Below are positions 1 to 8,519 of a stretch of 64,000 nt of DNA, piece by piece. A model generated the notes under the pieces. It searched no databases. It was not told the DNA's origin and saw only the letters and a list, made by a program, of their open reading frames with translations. The stretch's first letter is position 1. Every line of letters begins with the position of its first letter. Source of the DNA: Streptococcus sp. LYSM12 (GTDB lineage: Bacteria > Bacillota > Bacilli > Lactobacillales > Streptococcaceae); the NCBI RefSeq assembly GCF_004569635.1, contig NZ_SPOZ01000013.1, positions 1 through 64,000 of the forward strand, given 5' to 3'. Both the position numbers and the translations under genes were made by a program.

Positions 1-10
1 CTCAGAGATA

Positions 11-127
11 GTTAAGTGACGATAGCCTAGGAGATACACCTGTACCCATGCCGAACACAGCAGTTAAGCCCTAGAACGCCGGAAGTAGTTGGGGGTTGCC
101 CCCTGTGAGATAGGGTAGTCGCTTAGC
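11..127 (+). rRNA. rrf: 5S ribosomal RNA
   Basis: The sequence has the conserved 5S core (CCCATGCCGAACACAG, then GTTAAGC and GCCGGAAGTAGTT), and its ends GTTAAGTGAC and GTCGCTTAGC pair as helix I. The preceding ten bases would belong to the 23S-5S spacer, so the rest of the rRNA operon lies left of the window. Four tRNAs follow on the same strand, the usual streptococcal layout. The ends are accurate to a few bases. Confidence 0.95.
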
Positions 128-150
128 AGTCAAGGGAGAAATCCCTTAAG

Positions 151-253
151 GGGAGTTTAGCTTAGTTGAAAGGGAGAGGGAATCGAGCTTTCAATCGGGA
201 GATGTGGAAAGCCTTGCTTTCTACTAATCCAGCTGAGCTAGGCTTCCTCCCAT
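151..253. other. tRNA-like remnant between 5S and tRNA-Val
   Basis: The left end begins like the following tRNA-Val (GGGAGTTTAGCTTAG against GGGAGTTTAGCTCAG). The right end, read on the minus strand, also resembles a tRNA 5' half (CCTAGCTCAGCTGG). No complete cloverleaf forms on either strand: the candidate anticodon arm has a wrong loop size and the T arm does not pair. It looks like a decayed or rearranged tRNA relic; this is inference from partial similarity. Confidence 0.35.
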
Positions 254-326
254 GGGAGTTTAGCTCAGCTGGGAGAGCATCTGCCTTACAAGCAGAGGGT
301 CAGCGGTTCGATCCCGTTAACTCCCA
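254..326 (+). tRNA. tRNA-Val (anticodon TAC)
   Basis: 73 nt. Acceptor GGGAGTT pairs with AACTCCC, with discriminator A. The D arm (TAGCTCAGCTGGGAGAGCA) and T loop (GGTTCGATCC) are canonical, and the anticodon loop CCTTACAAG gives TAC. CCA is not encoded. Confidence 0.97.
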
Positions 327-401
327 TAATGATAGTACTTAGGATTAGGAACTTGTCAGAAATTTATCTTTTGTCTAAGATTTTGATTCAGGTACAAATA
401 A

Positions 402-472
402 GCGGGTGTAGTTTAGTGGTAAAACTACAGCCTTCCAAGCTGTTGTCGCGAGTTCGATTCTCGTCACCCGCT
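402..472 (+). tRNA. tRNA-Gly (anticodon TCC)
   Basis: 71 nt. Acceptor GCGGGTG pairs with CACCCGC, with discriminator T. The anticodon stem ACAGC/GCTGT encloses CTTCCAA, giving TCC. The T loop AGTTCGATTCT is standard. It follows tRNA-Val by about 75 nt. Confidence 0.97.
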
Positions 473-507
473 TTTGGATTATATCCAAATACCAAACAGG
501 AATGTTT

Positions 508-581
<74 letters not shown>

Positions 582-593
582 TTATAACAATAT

Positions 594-665
594 GGTCCGT
601 TGGTCAAGGGGTTAAGACACCGCCTTTTCACGGCGGTAACACGGGTTCGAATCCCGTACGGACTA
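594..665 (+). tRNA. tRNA-Glu (anticodon TTC)
   Basis: 72 nt. Acceptor GGTCCGT pairs with ACGGACT. The anticodon arm CCGCCTTTTCACGGCGG gives TTC and the T loop is GGTTCGAATCC. It is the last tRNA before the terminator. Confidence 0.97.
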
Positions 666-730
666 TTTTAGCTTTTTCTCAGTGATACTGTAGTAAAGTA
701 GTAAGCAGATGAAAAAGTAATTCTAGAGAA

Positions 731-750
731 GACCAACTTGGTCTTTTTTT
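731..750 (+). terminator. Terminator of the rRNA/tRNA operon
   Basis: GACCA-ACT-TGGTC hairpin followed by a seven-T run, 65 nt after tRNA-Glu. It is the first intrinsic terminator after the tRNA block. Confidence 0.8.
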
Positions 751-1314
751 ATGCAATCAACATTAGCATCTTAAAGTTTTCAAAGTGCCTGAACCCCAAG
801 GGATTTTACCTTTAATGACTTTGCATCGATTTCTGGCCTATATGAGTAGTACAAAGAAAGGGATTCGGAATGAGGCTTGAAGTGTATACGCTAGAGTCTG
901 AGTGATTACAGTCATTGATGAGTAGTTGAGTGATTTTTTCTTTGATGACGGTTGAGATTTTGTGGGCTTTCTGGATTGGCTAAGGTCATAGTAACAATTA
1001 TCTTCCCGCAATTTTTATAAGGGAAATGTCCTTTTTTAAGAGAATAACTGTAAAACCAGCACATTCTAGATAAGGGGCTTTAGAGATGCTTTAAAAATCT
1101 TATTTAGCCCTCTGACCTTTGTAGGCTAGCTATTTAGAAGCAGGTGTAGTCCAGATAGCTATAGAGTTCCTTGTGTATCCATATGTCTTATTGCCTATTA
1201 GTATAGTCATTTCATTTATACTTAGAGGAAATTTTGTTTCCCTATTTCTCACTTCCCATAAGCAATAGTTATGGGAAGTTACTTTTTAGCAATCTCTATT
1301 TCTGACTTGATATA

Positions 1315-1383
<69 letters not shown>

Positions 1384-1390
<7 letters not shown>

Positions 1391-1413
1391 AGTCAGGGAA
1401 GTGACTGCTGTTT
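1384..1413 (+). terminator. Bidirectional hairpin terminator
   Basis: AAAACAGCAGTCA and TGACTGCTGTTTT form a perfect 13-bp stem with a six-base loop. A and T runs on the two sides make it usable in either direction. It directly follows the 16S fragment. Confidence 0.7.
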
Positions 1414-1821
1414 TATTCTATATGCTCTCTTTCTAATGAGCTGTTTGATTGATTTTCATTGTAGAGATCATAGGCATCTTTTTTCTACCCTTAAAAAGGC
1501 TCATAATCTCCTCAGTAGCTTTTCCTACTATAGAAATTATAGAGCCAGATTTTTTGGATAAGAGGGACGAATTGTAGCTAATACATTACTTGGAATATTC
1601 TGCAGTCTCTTCACTAGAGAGAGGTATATGTCGTTGGTAGTTCTACTTTTCTATAAACATCTGCAAGAAAAAACATCTATAAATATGTCTTTATATACAA
1701 TACTTGTATATAAAGTTATTGACAAAGCCAATAACTTTAACTAATTGTTCAATCGTGATTAGCTTTCTTTCAATATGCTCCATTTGGAGAATAGGAGATT
1801 GCTTATATAAGGAGGTTTTAG

Positions 1822-2277
1822 ATGTCTCATGCTATCATTCAACAGTTTATAGGAAAAAATAAGGATAATCTCCCGCAAGACGAGATTGCATTACTACGTT
1901 ACAGATTAGAATATCTGACAGAATCGGAATTAAATGGAGTTATCACTCTGAGCTTACGTCAGCCTTTCAAAGCGATGCTTTTTTGTATTTTTTTTAGATA
2001 TCTAGGGATTCATAGGTTTTATATTGGACAGGTTGGACTTGGATTTCTTCATTTATTTTGTAATGTATTGATTATAGCTGTCCTTATCTTATATACTTTG
2101 GTGTTACAATTTTCATGGAAATCGTGGGGGCTTGTTGCTATCATCTTACCAGCTTGGTTACTAATCTGGTTTGTTATGGATATCTTTACGATTTGGAACG
2201 ATACTAAGTTAGCGAATTTAGATAAGATAAATGAGCATGTATTATCCATCTACTCGCATTCAAGAGGAGTTTATTAA
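1822..2277 (+). CDS. TM2-domain membrane protein
   Basis: 151 aa. After a charged ~45-residue head, residues ~48-80 carry the TM2 signature (FRYLGIHRFYIGQVGLG), in which a first membrane helix is joined by a short loop to a second. A further hydrophobic stretch follows at ~97-122. TM2 proteins are small membrane proteins of unknown biochemical role. ATG at 1822 follows a clear AAGGAGG. The stop overlaps the ATG of the next gene (TAATG), so the two are translationally coupled and probably work together. The function is not known. Confidence 0.8.
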   Translation: MSHAIIQQFIGKNKDNLPQDEIALLRYRLEYLTESELNGVITLSLRQPFKAMLFCIFFRYLGIHRFYIGQVGLGFLHLFCNVLIIAVLILYTLVLQFSWKSWGLVAIILPAWLLIWFVMDIFTIWNDTKLANLDKINEHVLSIYSHSRGVY

Positions 2278-3161
2278 TGAAAGAGTTAAAAAGAACAGAT
2301 GAAAAGCTAGGACGGTTTAAGGATGCTTCCTCCAATGAACTAGGAGAGCTAGGATTTTCTAGTGATGCCTATCAATATGAGCTGAGTAAAGACAATGTGA
2401 TGCGGGACTTGGAGAGGGACATCCAAAAACGTAAGCAAGAAAAGTTATTTTATGCATCAAGTATGATAGGGGTTACAATCATTCTCTTACTTCTCCCTCT
2501 CTTTTTTATAGGAAAAGAAGACCAGGGGTACTTATCCTCAGAAGATAACTTTAGCAGTGATACTGTTACAGCCTCAAACTCAACCTCTAGTTCATTCTCA
2601 ATGGAAAGTAGCAGTCAGTCCACAGCTTCCGTCGCAAATGGAGGAAAACCGTCCTCATCGGCTGTTTATGACCCAAGATTTGTTGGTCAAGAATTTTCCG
2701 TTCAAGTTTCTGTAACTGACTTAAATATAAGGAGCGAGCCGCAAGATACGTCGGATATAGTAGGGAATTGTCCACCAGGAAGATATACGATAGTAGAGGT
2801 GCATCAAAATAATGGCTATACCTGGGGAAGGTTAAAATCGGGAAAAGGATGGATTGCTCTTGATTATACAGACTATATGAACGAGACAAACAAACTCAAC
2901 ATTGATACGAAACGTTTGACAACTCAACAGGTCAAAAATTGGGTGCAAGCAGCCTATGAGCGGTCTATGGCTCCTTATGCTAATCATGATACTATTCGTG
3001 AAATTGATGTTCGAAAGGAAAAAGATGGCTTGGTCTATGCCAGAGTTTATGAAAACCGTCATCAAGCAGAATTTCTTTTTCGGATTTCTGCCGACGGCTA
3101 TTTAGAAAGGCAGTCAGCAGAAGGGCAGTGGTCAATTCTTTCACGGAAGTACTTTGAGTAG
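2277..3161 (+). CDS. Single-pass membrane protein with extracellular bacterial SH3 domain
   Basis: 294 aa. A charged cytoplasmic head (1-58) precedes one membrane helix (~60-79), then a Ser/Thr-rich linker (~88-128), then an SH3b domain (~140-198) with the typical VTDLNIRSEPQ and GWIALDY motifs. A C-terminal ~90 residues of unknown fold ends the protein. SH3b domains generally bind peptidoglycan, so a wall-facing sensor or anchor is plausible (inference). It is coupled to the TM2 gene by a TAATG overlap. No catalytic domain is visible. Confidence 0.75.
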   Translation: MKELKRTDEKLGRFKDASSNELGELGFSSDAYQYELSKDNVMRDLERDIQKRKQEKLFYASSMIGVTIILLLLPLFFIGKEDQGYLSSEDNFSSDTVTASNSTSSSFSMESSSQSTASVANGGKPSSSAVYDPRFVGQEFSVQVSVTDLNIRSEPQDTSDIVGNCPPGRYTIVEVHQNNGYTWGRLKSGKGWIALDYTDYMNETNKLNIDTKRLTTQQVKNWVQAAYERSMAPYANHDTIREIDVRKEKDGLVYARVYENRHQAEFLFRISADGYLERQSAEGQWSILSRKYFE

Positions 3162-3223
3162 TAACGATTGATGAACAGGGAGCAATGGCAGGAATAGCAG
3201 TTCTACGGTTGGTATTGAAATCG

Positions 3224-3538
3224 TTACATATACAATTCATCAGGTAGGAGAATTGTTTCAGACCCTTGTTTGTCAACAACTAATAATTTGGATGGATAAA
3301 GGGGGACAAAGGGAATCTGTAAATCAACGGAGAGAGCATTTTGATAATGCTCTTGCGAAAAGGTAACGGTCATTTTCCCCTTGTTATTAGTGAGTTGGAA
3401 TTGGATAATGGATTTCAAGGGGATGACGTGTTTGAGGTAGTTGTCGATAATGTACCAGATACTGTCAATAACGTTGCCAGGTAGAGAGGTAACGATACCG
3501 AAGCTAGCGTATCGTCCAGTCGTATTTGTAAATGCCAT
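3224..3538 (-). CDS. DUF960 family protein
   Basis: 104 aa, small and soluble, starting MAFTNTTGRYASFG, which I recognise as the DUF960 family common in streptococci and lactococci. The role is unknown. It has an AGGAGCT ribosome site before the ATG and is separated from the DUF402 gene upstream by a terminator, so it is probably transcribed from its own promoter. Confidence 0.8.
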   Translation of the reverse strand: MAFTNTTGRYASFGIVTSLPGNVIDSIWYIIDNYLKHVIPLKSIIQFQLTNNKGKMTVTFSQEHYQNALSVDLQIPFVPLYPSKLLVVDKQGSETILLPDELYM

Positions 3539-3562
3539 AATAGCTCCTTTTTTATTTGCAAG

Positions 3563-3589
3563 AAAAAAGCCTGAAAATCAGGTTTTTTC
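3563..3589 (-). terminator. Terminator after the DUF402 gene
   Basis: Stem GCCTGA/TCAGGT flanked by A6 and T6 runs, so it can work in both directions. It lies between the end of the DUF402 gene and the start of the DUF960 gene on the minus strand. Confidence 0.75.
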
Positions 3590-3600
3590 TATATGCAACT

Positions 3601-4134
3601 TTAACGATTTCGTAGTTCTAAATATCGTTTGTACCAAATATTGACATAGGCTTGAGAGAAAGGACCTCGTTTGTTATTGATCCAATCCACAAGGATTTTG
3701 ACATTTTCTTTGAGAATAAAATCAATATCTGCTGGATAATTCATCTGCCTGCGGTGGCGTTCATATTCATCAACATCTAACAAGCGCTTTTCTCCATCAA
3801 CGAAAACCTTGACATCAAGGTCATAGTCAATGTATTTGAGAGCTTCGTTATCAAGGACGAAGGGGCTTGCTAGGTTACAATAATAGGATACGCCATTTTC
3901 ACGAATCATGGCAATGATATTAAACCAGTATTTCTTGTGAAAATAGACAATAGCAGGTTCTCTGGTGAGCCAACGTCTGCCATCATTTTCAGTGACTAAT
4001 GTATGATTGTTGACACCGATGATCGCATTTTCTGTTGTTTTTAGTACCATGGTATCGCGCCAGGTGCGGTGCAATAAGCCATCATGTTTATAACTCTGAA
4101 TTGTAATAAAGTCGCCTTCTTTTGGTAATTTCAC
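3601..4134 (-). CDS. DUF402 protein, probable nucleoside tri/diphosphatase
   Basis: 177 aa, full length for the family. It carries the DUF402 hallmarks: [10 protein letters not shown] near residues 22-31, YYCNLASPF near 108-116 and [11 protein letters not shown] near 124-134. The S. aureus homologue (Ntdp) hydrolyses nucleoside tri- and diphosphates with divalent metal; the same activity here is inference from family. The acidic DYDLD segment would supply metal ligands. It sits beside recX, as in other streptococci. Confidence 0.8.
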   Translation of the reverse strand: MKLPKEGDFITIQSYKHDGLLHRTWRDTMVLKTTENAIIGVNNHTLVTENDGRRWLTREPAIVYFHKKYWFNIIAMIRENGVSYYCNLASPFVLDNEALKYIDYDLDVKVFVDGEKRLLDVDEYERHRRQMNYPADIDFILKENVKILVDWINNKRGPFSQAYVNIWYKRYLELRNR

Positions 4135-4244
4135 TTGGTTACCAACTTTCTACAATTTAAGTTTAATCCTATTCATTATACCATAACTTTTAAAGAATAG
4201 GAAAAATTTTCATCGATACTATTGTTTTGTTCGGGAATTAAGGT

Positions 4245-5021
4245 TTAGAGATAGTCCCGCAGTGTGCTTGTTATTTGTTGGGAATCATAGCCTTTGCGCA
4301 AGAGCGCTTGGAACAAGCGTTGTTGCAATTCGTAACCGTCGTATTTGCGACTATATTTGCGGTACTGCTTGGCCAATTCTTTTTGGATGAGTTGCTCTTC
4401 TAATTCATCATCTGATTTTAAATCAAGGTTTTTGATGGCAGTTTGGGCTTGTGGGTAAGAAAATCCTTTATTTAATAAGGATTGAAGCAATTTATCTTGT
4501 AAGGCTCTGGGAGGGAGTTTGTGGGCATGTATTTTGGCAAGCTTTTGGGAAAGACGCTCTGCAATTGGTAAAAAATCAAGTTTTTGGAGTTCTTCTTCGA
4601 TGAGAGAAATAGAAATTCCTTTTTGAGAGAGTTTTTGTTTGAGGGCTTGGGGCCCTTTGTCTCCTGATAATTGATTTTGGTGGAGAAAGGTTTCGACATA
4701 TTTTTGGTCATTAATCCAATTATCTGCTTCAAGATTGTTCAAAATGTGAGGAATAATAGTCGGCTCAATTTCGTATTTTTCAAGGTAGCGTTGAACTTCC
4801 TTTCGGGTGCGTTGTTTGAAAGAGAGGTGGTAGAGTGCAAGATTTTTACCATAGGATAGTTGGGCAAAGGACTGGATTTCTATCAATGTTTCTGGCGTAA
4901 TATCCTTGTCTTTACTGAGCATAAAGCGGACAATCGTATCTTCGGTAATATAGAGTTGTTTGTTGCTATCCAACTCTAGCAGATAGAGGCGTTTTTTCTT
5001 TTCAAGTTTTGTGATTTTCAT
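4245..5021 (-). CDS. recX: RecX, regulator of RecA
   Basis: 258 aa from the ATG at 5021 ([17 protein letters not shown]). The frame stays open upstream to 5114, but that extension runs into the divergent rlmD gene and is rejected. Repeated three-helix RecX modules are visible ([36 protein letters not shown]). RecX binds RecA filaments and limits strand exchange. It is divergent from rlmD with only 37 nt between them, so the promoters overlap in 5022-5058. Confidence 0.88.
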   Translation of the reverse strand: MKITKLEKKKRLYLLELDSNKQLYITEDTIVRFMLSKDKDITPETLIEIQSFAQLSYGKNLALYHLSFKQRTRKEVQRYLEKYEIEPTIIPHILNNLEADNWINDQKYVETFLHQNQLSGDKGPQALKQKLSQKGISISLIEEELQKLDFLPIAERLSQKLAKIHAHKLPPRALQDKLLQSLLNKGFSYPQAQTAIKNLDLKSDDELEEQLIQKELAKQYRKYSRKYDGYELQQRLFQALLRKGYDSQQITSTLRDYL

Positions 5022-5058
5022 TCTTTCATTATACATGAAATTTCGGTAAAATAGTATT

Positions 5059-6417
5059 ATGAGTATACAAGTAAAACAACGGATTGCCTTGAAAATTAAG
5101 CGAATGGGCATCAATGGTGAGGGGATTGGCTTTTATCAGAAGACCTTGGTCTTTGTACCTGGAGCTTTAAAGGGCGAGGAAGTCTATTGTCAGGTGACAG
5201 CTGTTAAGCGGAACTTTGTAGAGGCACGTTTGCTAAAGGTGAATCGTGCTTCTAAGTTTCGTGTTGCCCCAGCCTGCCCTATATATGAAGCTTGTGGTGG
5301 TTGTCAAATTATGCATCTGCGTTACGATCGGCAGTTGGATTTCAAGACAGATTTATTACGACAGGCTCTAAAGAAATTTCAGCCAGCAGATTTTGAAGAC
5401 TATGAGATTCGTCCGACTATTGGTATGAAAGAGCCGAAATATTATCGTGCAAAATTACAGTTTCAGACGCGTCTGATAAAGGGAAAAGTTCATGCAGGTC
5501 TATACGCAGAGCATTCTCATCGCCTGATTGCAATTCAAGACTGTTTAGTCCAAGATAAAATGACGCAGACGGTTATCAATCAGGTAGCAGATCTGTTAAC
5601 CAAGCATCGTATTCCTATTTATGATGAGCGACGTAATGGGGGCATTCGGACAGTTATGGTGCGACGGGCTCGAGAGACTGGGGAGATTCAGTTGATTTTT
5701 GTGACTTCTAGTCAGGTCAATCTGACACGTTTGGTAGAAGAGTTGGTCGGAGAATTTCCAGAAATTGTAACAGTAGCAGTTAATTGGAATGCCAAAAAGT
5801 CTAGCGAGATTTATGGAGAAAAAACAGAGATTATTTGGGGACAAGAAACGATTGAGGAGGCAGTCCTAGGCTATGCATTTGCCTTGTCGCCACGCGCCTT
5901 TTACCAGTTGAATCCAGAGCAGACGCAGATCTTGTATGGTGAAGCTATCAAGGCCTTGGACATTCAAGGACATGAACACTTGATTGATGCCTATTGTGGT
6001 GTTGGAACTATTGGTTTTGCCTTTGCAAAAGAGGTAAAATCTTTGCGAGGAATGGATATAATTGCTGAGGCGATTGAGGACGCTAGGCGCAATGCAGTAG
6101 CATTGGGATTAGACAATACGTATTATGAAACAGGGCTGGCGGAAGAAATTATCCCGCGATGGTATAAGGAGGGGTATCGGGCAGATGCTCTGGTTGTTGA
6201 TCCGCCGCGGACAGGGCTTGATGAACGATTGCTTGCGACTATTGTTCGTTATCAACCAGCAAAAATGGTCTATGTGTCTTGTAATGTTTCTACTTTGGCT
6301 CGAGATTTGGTCCAGCTGGCTAAGGTCTACAAAGTAGACTATATCCAGTCGGTAGATATGTTTCCTCATACTGCACGGACTGAATGCGTAGTGAAGCTAC
6401 AACGAAAGAAAGGGTGA
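5059..6417 (+). CDS. rlmD: 23S rRNA (uracil-5-)-methyltransferase RlmD/RlmCD
   Basis: 452 aa, full length. An N-terminal TRAM RNA-binding domain (~1-60) is followed by the 4Fe-4S cysteines C73, C79 and C82 ([10 protein letters not shown]). The SAM-binding motif [11 protein letters not shown] is near 310-320, and [11 protein letters not shown] precedes the catalytic cysteine C408 in [13 protein letters not shown]. Members make m5U in 23S rRNA; the single pneumococcal enzyme (RlmCD) modifies two sites, so the exact target here is not fixed. Monocistronic as far as seen. Confidence 0.92.
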   Translation: MSIQVKQRIALKIKRMGINGEGIGFYQKTLVFVPGALKGEEVYCQVTAVKRNFVEARLLKVNRASKFRVAPACPIYEACGGCQIMHLRYDRQLDFKTDLLRQALKKFQPADFEDYEIRPTIGMKEPKYYRAKLQFQTRLIKGKVHAGLYAEHSHRLIAIQDCLVQDKMTQTVINQVADLLTKHRIPIYDERRNGGIRTVMVRRARETGEIQLIFVTSSQVNLTRLVEELVGEFPEIVTVAVNWNAKKSSEIYGEKTEIIWGQETIEEAVLGYAFALSPRAFYQLNPEQTQILYGEAIKALDIQGHEHLIDAYCGVGTIGFAFAKEVKSLRGMDIIAEAIEDARRNAVALGLDNTYYETGLAEEIIPRWYKEGYRADALVVDPPRTGLDERLLATIVRYQPAKMVYVSCNVSTLARDLVQLAKVYKVDYIQSVDMFPHTARTECVVKLQRKKG

Positions 6418-6559
6418 GAATCTTTGATTTTAGCTGCTTCTTCCCGAGTTGGTTATTAGTGAAAGGTAGCGTAGGAACGCTAAAAAGGATAGAAAAGAAT
6501 AGAGATATTGTCATCTATAGTAAGGTTTATTATAGTAGATAAAAAGATAAATAAGGAGG

Positions 6560-6853
6560 GAGTGGGAAAGAGCTCGACAGGTCAAAAAAGAGTTCGGTTT
6601 TTAGCTTATTTCCTGTATTCTAGCTTAGGGCTGAAACTGTCTATTCCTAGACCGCTTCCCTCCCCCTCCTCGCATCATAGTTCGTAGTGACTGTTGGAGG
6701 TTGGAAATGATGCGAACGCGTTCGCATCAGTCGTAGAGGTCAGATGTGGAGTGGGAAACACCAACAAATACGAGTAAAAAGCTCCACTGGAGCTTTTTAG
6801 CCTGCTTCCTGAAAAAGAGCAGCATTTCCAACCGTCAACGGCAGGATAGCTAT
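6560..6853 (-). repeat. Dispersed ~290 bp repeat, copy 1
   Basis: Reads on the minus strand as the same sequence found at 56231-56620 and 57892-58289. Shared marks are the AGCTCCACTGGAGCT hairpin, the GCGAACGCGTTCGC palindrome, CCAACCTCCAACAGTC and GACCGTTTCAG-like blocks. This copy has no MITE at the two positions interrupted in the other copies, so it is an empty-site reference. Confidence 0.75.
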
Positions 6854-6959
6854 TATAGTCATTTCGTTTACTTTTAGTACTAGGCAAGGAGCTGCAGGCT
6901 GTACTAGAGTACGGCAAAGCGAGTGAACGAAGTAACAAAAGATAAACGAAATGACTATA
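6854..6959 (+). repeat. MITE copy (106 bp)
   Basis: Ends TATAGTCATTTCGTTTA and its perfect complement TAAACGAAATGACTATA. The interior has TAGTACTAGGCAAGGAGCTG and GTACGGCAAAGCGAG. No coding capacity. Same element as the other MITE copies in the window. Confidence 0.85.
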
Positions 6960-7005
6960 AAGTAAGCAACCACTGTGTCAACATCATTGGGTTCATAAAG
7001 TTAGA

Positions 7006-7036
7006 AGGCTGGGATTTTTTCCCAGCCTCTTTTTTC
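7006..7036 (+). terminator. Hairpin terminator in the intergenic repeat
   Basis: AGGCTGGG-ATTTTTT-CCCAGCCT followed by a T7 run. Related AGGCTGGG...CCCAGC hairpins recur at ~18063 and ~56141, so it is part of a dispersed repeat. It would end any read-through from rlmD. Confidence 0.75.
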
Positions 7037-7347
7037 CCCCTTTTTGTTTGAAAATAGAAAGCAAAATCTTAAAAAATAAGGAACAGCACTCAATCAACAT
7101 TAAAAATAGCAAACTAATACTTGTCCAGTATTGACCTTTTCCGCCGTTAGATATCTTTTTAAATCTCAGTTCTGGAGGAGGCTAGCTTTGCTATCCTTAC
7201 TCTTTCATCATTTTTTAATGGTGATGCTCGTCAGACGTAGGTGTTTATAGAGTGTAGGTAGATAGGAAGAAAGGTGATATAGAAAGGGACAGTAAACTGG
7301 CTAATGATGTTTACTTGGTAGCTTCTAATCAGACGGATACGCCCTTT

Positions 7348-7449
7348 TATAGTTTTTTGTTTACTTTTAGTACTAGGAAAGCTGCAGGCTGTACTGGAGT
7401 ACGGCAAAGCGAGTTAACGAGGTAATAAAAGATAAACGAAAGGACTATA
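7348..7449 (+). repeat. MITE copy (102 bp)
   Basis: Same orientation as the copy at 6854. The left end is degenerate (TATAGTTTTTTG) and four bases of GCAAGGAGC are missing; the right end is TAAACGAAAGGACTATA. Confidence 0.8.
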
Positions 7450-8030
7450 ATGCGGAGATAAAGTTGCTGGAGCAGTACATAAGTCTTTAAAGTTTTTGAT
7501 AAGCGAGCTAGCGACCGATAGGTAGGTAATGATTGCTATACTTGTTGGTGGGGAGAGAGTTGTAAATTACAATACTATTACGTTTACCTATGTAGGGACA
7601 AAGAGTGGCTACTATATGGATATAGAAAATGTCATGAGGAAGATTTTTACATACGAAAGCAGAAAGTGACAACGAGCATTGTCCAGCATTTTAAGGAGGC
7701 AAGGCTATTAAGGGGACTTCTATCGACTTTATGATTTTTTTCGAAAGTAGGTGGACAGGAATCTATCCTTAGTCTTGCCCAATCATTTCAAAGAAATGGA
7801 TGCGGAATTGAACGACAACTGTCGAGTAGTAGGATGACAGGTTTTTCTGTTCTGAATGCTCCTGTTTTGTATCAAGTTTATTTTATTTGAAAGAGTCTGC
7901 TATTTTGGATGATGTAAAAGATGTCTTACAGAAACTTTCTTCAACAAGTAGAAAAGCTTGTTATTTCTTAGGTCTTGCTCACCAGTTTCAGCTATTATTT
8001 GGTAGAAAATAGCAAAAAGCATTTAAATAG

Positions 8031-8059
8031 TTGCAATAAATTATAGGTTATGCTATAAT
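8031..8059 (+). promoter_or_regulatory. Promoter of the T7SS operon
   Basis: -35 TTGCAA (8031-8036), 17-nt spacer, -10 TATAAT (8054-8059), about 30 nt before the esxA ATG with its AAAGGAGA ribosome site. Confidence 0.7.
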
Positions 8060-8089
8060 TTTTATATAAAATAACAAAGGAGAACTACT

Positions 8090-8392
8090 ATGTCAGGACA
8101 AATTCGTGTATCACCAGAAATGCTAAAAATTCGTGCTAAAGAATATGGCAGAGCCTCAAATGATATTCATCAAATGGTGCATAATCTTCAACGGTTACAA
8201 GATACGCTTCGTAGTGAGTGGGAGGGTGAGGCATTTAATGGCTTTGATAGCCAATTCAATGAGTTAAAGCCAAAAGTTCAGAATTTTGCTGAATTGATGC
8301 AACAAATCAATCTTCAACTTGATAAGACTGCGGATATTATGAGAGAAAACGACCTTGCTATTAGGAGTGGATTTGGTCTTCATCATGGCTGA
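8090..8392 (+). CDS. esxA: EsxA, WXG100 secreted protein
   Basis: 100 aa, the typical WXG100 size: two helices joined by the W44-E45-G46 turn. No signal peptide, as expected for a substrate of the type VII pathway. WXG100 dimers are exported by EssC and are needed for activity of the machine. It is first in the operon, under a good promoter and ribosome site; 127 nt separate it from esaA, allowing separate abundance. The C-terminal tail (LDKTADIMREND) is compatible with a secretion signal but has no clean YxxxD/E. Confidence 0.93.
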   Translation: MSGQIRVSPEMLKIRAKEYGRASNDIHQMVHNLQRLQDTLRSEWEGEAFNGFDSQFNELKPKVQNFAELMQQINLQLDKTADIMRENDLAIRSGFGLHHG

Positions 8393-8519
8393 TAGTTATA
8401 AGCATCAACTTCTTTCGTCATTAGATCCCCTTGCTGGACTTCGGTTCTACCTAGAGTATTAAAACGACAAACATAGGTGTTGGGGTGGCGAAGTTATCAT
8501 TTCATACTAGGAGAAAACA

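Larger units (their letters stand above)
6418..8089. other. Gene-free, repeat-rich stretch before the T7SS
   Basis: It holds an inverted copy of a ~290 bp dispersed repeat, two MITE copies and a terminator (each listed). From ~7450 to 8030 lies decayed sequence with only short open frames. One, 7529-7669 (46 codons beginning MIAILVGGERVVNYN), and another ending near 8012 (…RKACYFLGLAHQFQ…) read like pieces of former genes but I cannot name them. Confidence 0.6.

Noticed and set aside
5022-5114. 31-codon N-terminal extension of RecX
   Set aside because: Overlaps the rlmD start on the other strand and lacks a ribosome site; homologues begin at MKITKLEKK.
6675-6938. 87-codon minus-strand frame, and similar frames at 56274-56474, 58181-58369 and 58436-58624
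   Set aside because: All arise from the MITE and dispersed repeats; no ribosome sites and no family resemblance.
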